From Dyella sp. M7H15-1 (GTDB lineage: Bacteria; Pseudomonadota; Gammaproteobacteria; Xanthomonadales; Rhodanobacteraceae): a stretch of DNA of 64,000 nucleotides. Shown here one piece after another: positions 61,484 to 64,000 of this stretch (positions are counted from its first letter, which is position 1; every line of letters begins with the position of its first letter). The notes beneath the pieces are model-generated. The model had not been told where the DNA came from, searched no databases, and saw only the letters and a list, made by a program, of their open reading frames with translations. The stretch spans positions 2,542,001-2,606,000 of the forward strand of contig NZ_CP035300.1 of assembly GCF_004114615.1 (NCBI RefSeq), in the 5' to 3' direction. The position numbers and the translations under genes are program-made.

Positions 61484-62026
61484 TCAGAACGCGATACCGG
61501 CCACCGCCATTGTCTCGCCACGGTTCGGCTCGTGGAAACTGCTGTTGGAGATGTGGCGAATGCCAAGGCTCCAGTGATTGCCCTGATAGCCGACCGTCGT
61601 AACGAACTCGTAGACGGTGCTGAGCGCCTGCGTACGACCGGCGTGTACCGCGAGCTGGAAGCTTAAGAAGAGCGGCTGATACCAAGCATAGGTAGGGCCG
61701 TAGTGAAAGCGCACACCACCGGCCAGCACAAAGGCGTCATTGCGCACGGTGTAACGATCCGCATTGAATTGCGCATATGTGTTGCCGGTGCGGCCACCGA
61801 TCCAGCCGACAGTAACATCCGGTGACCAGGTGAAATGACTGCTACCGATCGGATTCGGTTCAAAGATGACTTCGCCGAATGCAGCAGGCGAACTGTAGCC
61901 ATCGGAAGGGCTGCCCATGTAACTGACGCCACCCTGCAATTCGAAACGAGCCGCCATGGCGGGAAGCGCCGGAAGAGCGCACATCAGCACGGCAATCAAA
62001 CCACGGGTGATTGGATGAATACGCAT
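61484..62026 (-). CDS. pagL: Lipid A 3-O-deacylase (PagL family)
   Basis: 180 residues. Signal peptide (about residues 1-26, GLIAVLMCALPALPAMA) followed by an eight-stranded outer-membrane barrel. The PagL active-site residues appear as IRHISNSSFHEPNRGE (His and Ser in HIS, Glu at the end of GE) near the C-terminus, with a terminal phenylalanine typical of outer-membrane proteins. It removes the 3-O acyl chain of lipid A and changes host or polymyxin responses. ATG 62026 gives the best signal peptide. Confidence 0.9.
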   Translation of the reverse strand: MRIHPITRGLIAVLMCALPALPAMAARFELQGGVSYMGSPSDGYSSPAAFGEVIFEPNPIGSSHFTWSPDVTVGWIGGRTGNTYAQFNADRYTVRNDAFVLAGGVRFHYGPTYAWYQPLFLSFQLAVHAGRTQALSTVYEFVTTVGYQGNHWSLGIRHISNSSFHEPNRGETMAVAGIAF

Positions 62027-62084
62027 TCGAAATACCTGTGTGGGAGAGGTGGTATGACGTTTATGCACTTAGCGGAGCATGGAT

Positions 62085-62876
62085 TCAGTCGGCTGCTGCA
62101 TCAGGAGGAAGCGGCTCTGGCAGCACGAACTGAAATCCGCGACTTTCAAGATCGGTCAATGCCTGATCGAGCACTGCAGCGGTAGCCGGCTTGTCGTGCA
62201 TCAGCAGAATCGAATAGTTTTGGGTCTGCTCTCGGGTCCAGTAGAGAATCTGCTCTGGCTTGGTCTGCCAGCTATCCTGGGTGTTTGCGTTCCAGAGTAT
62301 CTGCTGCATGCCTGATGCCTCTGCTAGTTGCCTGACATGCGAGGATGTCAGGCCGAATGGGGGGCGAAAATAATACGGGCGATGTCCCGTGAGGCTCGCA
62401 ATGCGTCGACTACAGCCCTCGATTTGCTGATACAGGTCAAAATCTTCCAGTTTGTTGAGCTGAAGATGGTCGAAGCTATGGTTGCCGATGATATGGCCTT
62501 CCTGCTCGAACGTTCCCAGAAGGCGGCCTGTTGTATCGTCAATGCGATGGCAGACAAGGAAGAAGATGGCGTGTGCGTGATGGTGACGAAGCACACTCAG
62601 AATATGTTCATCCACACCATGTCCGTAGGGGCCATCGTCAAAGGTCAGTACGGCATATTTGCGCCCGTCCAGCCAATCACTGGCTTTGCGCCAAACGTAT
62701 TCGTCGACGGGAGTAACACTCGCCTGGGTAGCCGGGTCCAACACGAAATGAGGTGGCTTTAACCCACGCCCCGCCAATACAAGCATGCACGCGAGCACGG
62801 CCAGCAAAACAGCGCTAGCAATCGGGTGGCGTCGAGGCCAACGTAGTGGCTTAGTGACGGCTGTCTGTAAATTCAT
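62085..62876 (-). CDS. Polysaccharide deacetylase family protein (NodB-like)
   Basis: 263 residues with an N-terminal membrane anchor (about 18-36, ASAVLLAVLACMLVLAG). The NodB domain has the TFDDGPYGHGVDE motif with both aspartates, the zinc histidines in IIGNHSFDHLQL, and YYFRPPFGLT and ILLMHDKPATAAVLDQAL as the later motifs. Family enzymes remove acetyl groups from chitin, peptidoglycan or other glycans; the substrate is unknown. ATG 62876 follows GGGGAA; the frame is open 108 bases further upstream with no homologous residues. It may be read with pagL, which follows after 58 bp. Confidence 0.9.
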   Translation of the reverse strand: MNLQTAVTKPLRWPRRHPIASAVLLAVLACMLVLAGRGLKPPHFVLDPATQASVTPVDEYVWRKASDWLDGRKYAVLTFDDGPYGHGVDEHILSVLRHHHAHAIFFLVCHRIDDTTGRLLGTFEQEGHIIGNHSFDHLQLNKLEDFDLYQQIEGCSRRIASLTGHRPYYFRPPFGLTSSHVRQLAEASGMQQILWNANTQDSWQTKPEQILYWTREQTQNYSILLMHDKPATAAVLDQALTDLESRGFQFVLPEPLPPDAAAD

Positions 62877-63063
62877 TTCCCCCGCTCGATCATGCTGCGG
62901 CTCATTGCCCATATAGGCCAATGGCGGACATGGGTGCATCCGAGTCGCAAAAGGCGCACAACGACGAAGCATACGCCATGCCATTCATAAATTCACGGAT
63001 TCGGCGCGTTTGACCTTCGAATCAGGCATGCAGTGAGCCATAGACTTCTTTGTGGCGCATTAT

Positions 63064-63076
63064 CCATGATGGTGCA
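63064..63076. promoter_or_regulatory. NtrC-like half site just before ntrB
   Basis: The minus-strand sequence TGCACCA-TCA-TGG has the same form as the site upstream of glnA (46651). It ends directly at the ntrB ATG, so binding here could also repress. Confidence 0.4.
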
Positions 63077-64000
63077 ATGAGTGAGCATGAGTCCCGAGGC
63101 TGGGCGGAGCAGATGTCGACCGGGTTGGCGGTGGTCGATGGACAATTGCGGGTGCAATGGATCAACTCGGCCTTGGCGGAATTGCTGGGGTTGGGGTTGC
63201 GCCATGCCCAGGGACAATTGCTGGCGGAGTTACTAGCGGATGCCGGTGTGGCGGAACAGGCGGCGCGCAGCTTGGCGGAGCAGCGTTCGGTGCAGTGCCG
63301 GGGCGTGGCGCTGTCGGGGATGCCGGCCGGGGAGCAACGGGTGGATGTGGCTTTGCAGCCACTCGATGCCCATCGTTTGTTGGTGGAGGTGCATGCCCTG
63401 GCGGAGCCGGTACCAGCAGTATCGCCGCTGTCGGCTACGCTGCGTGGCTTTGCGCATGAGGTGAAGAACCCGCTGGCGGGTTTGCGTGGGGCAGCGCAGT
63501 TGCTGCAGCGACGTCTAGATGATGCGGACATGCAAGCGCTTGCGGGTATGGTGATGGCTGAGGCGGATCGGCTGACGGCTTTGGCCAATCGCTTGCTGCA
63601 TCACGATGGCGCATCGCATTGGGGGCCCGTGAATTTGCATCAATTGCTGGAACGTTTGAGCGACTTGATCCAGGCCGAGCCATCGCCACCGCGACTGCGC
63701 CACGATTACGATCCCAGTTTGCCGGATGTGCATGGTGATGCCGATCGGTTGCAGCAGGTGATGCTGAATCTTGCGCGCAACGCTATCGAGGCGGGTGCGC
63801 AGACGCTTACTTTGCGCAGCCGCGTTGAGCACGGTGTACGTTTGGGCGATCGCATGCTTCGCAGCGCTCTGCGGCTGGACGTGATGGATGATGGCTCGGG
63901 TGTTTCGCCAACGGTGCGCGATACCTTGTTCGAGCCATTGGTTTCCGGTCGCGTTGATGGCACTGGCTTGGGTTTGGCGCTGTCGCGCGAAATTGCACAC
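63077..64000 (+). CDS. glnL: Nitrogen regulation sensor kinase NtrB (GlnL), 5' part
   Basis: The frame starts at ATG 63077 and runs to the right edge (308 codons visible, near full length). An N-terminal PAS-like domain (GLAVVDGQLRVQWINSALAE) is followed by the NtrB-specific histidine box GFAHEVKNPLAGLRGAAQLL (His about residue 127), N box MLNLARNAIEAG, G1 DDGSGV and G2 GTGLGLAL. NtrB phosphorylates NtrC when nitrogen is short and is controlled by PII. The NtrC gene is expected next, outside the window. It is divergent from the polysaccharide deacetylase gene. Confidence 0.95.
   Translation, partial: MSEHESRGWAEQMSTGLAVVDGQLRVQWINSALAELLGLGLRHAQGQLLAELLADAGVAEQAARSLAEQRSVQCRGVALSGMPAGEQRVDVALQPLDAHRLLVEVHALAEPVPAVSPLSATLRGFAHEVKNPLAGLRGAAQLLQRRLDDADMQALAGMVMAEADRLTALANRLLHHDGASHWGPVNLHQLLERLSDLIQAEPSPPRLRHDYDPSLPDVHGDADRLQQVMLNLARNAIEAGAQTLTLRSRVEHGVRLGDRMLRSALRLDVMDDGSGVSPTVRDTLFEPLVSGRVDGTGLGLALSREIAH

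Overview
The window is GC-rich chromosomal DNA of a gammaproteobacterium, most likely Xanthomonadales, family Rhodanobacteraceae (Dyella/Frateuria/Rhodanobacter-like). This is inferred from the gene order lptM-dapF-DUF484-xerC-hslV-hslU, from the protein sequences (long-leader HslV, RLAN/ATP-grasp ligase, PNGase A-like protein) and from interspersed palindromic repeats of the kind common in that order. No rRNA, tRNA or CRISPR array was seen.

Layout. 1-7143 (mostly minus strand): end of a class C beta-lactamase-like gene, ribokinase, and a housekeeping run of hslU, hslV, xerC, DUF484, dapF and lptM. 7260-16376: a membrane protein, a GNAT acetyltransferase divergent from an RLAN/ATP-grasp ligase, a 166-bp MITE-like element, aroE, a secreted PNGase A-like protein, a lipoprotein, a gamma-carbonic anhydrase and oligopeptidase A. 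16548-25732: prolyl-4-hydroxylase-like oxygenase, fbp, a DJ-1-like protein, GFA and GST enzymes, a WYL regulator, a ParB-like protein, a SulP transporter and a DUF885 protein. 25953-28769: a Xre/RES toxin-antitoxin pair, phhA and a divergent Lrp-type regulator. 29004-34346: acyltransferase, YheT-like hydrolase, PEBP protein and a small-membrane-protein cluster ending in an AI-2E family transporter.

34495-45720 is the most interesting part: a type VI secretion island placed between the transporter gene and uppP. It holds vgrG, a 1053-residue peptidoglycan-hydrolase effector (M23 peptidase, SH3-like part, conserved linker, pesticin/T4-lysozyme-like toxin tip), immunity candidates and rearrangement scars. 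About 4.6 kb downstream, 436 bp of the effector linker is repeated at roughly 98% identity, but in frame with a different toxin tip (an SLT lytic transglycosylase) and followed by its own exported immunity candidate. Fragments of a GH19 enzyme, two PAAR proteins, a second LprI-like immunity gene, a vgrG tail and an IS5-type element lie between. It reads as a toxin-tip reservoir that could exchange with the active effector by homologous recombination.

45727-64000: uppP, glnA, decayed DUF4160, RhuM and HsdM genes, an M60-like secreted metallopeptidase with a chitin-binding-like tip, a large Lhr helicase, a MarR-emrAB-outer-membrane-factor drug efflux operon, pagL, a polysaccharide deacetylase and the start of ntrB (glnL). 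glnA and ntrB share an upstream NtrC-like motif, which fits a nitrogen-regulation neighbourhood.
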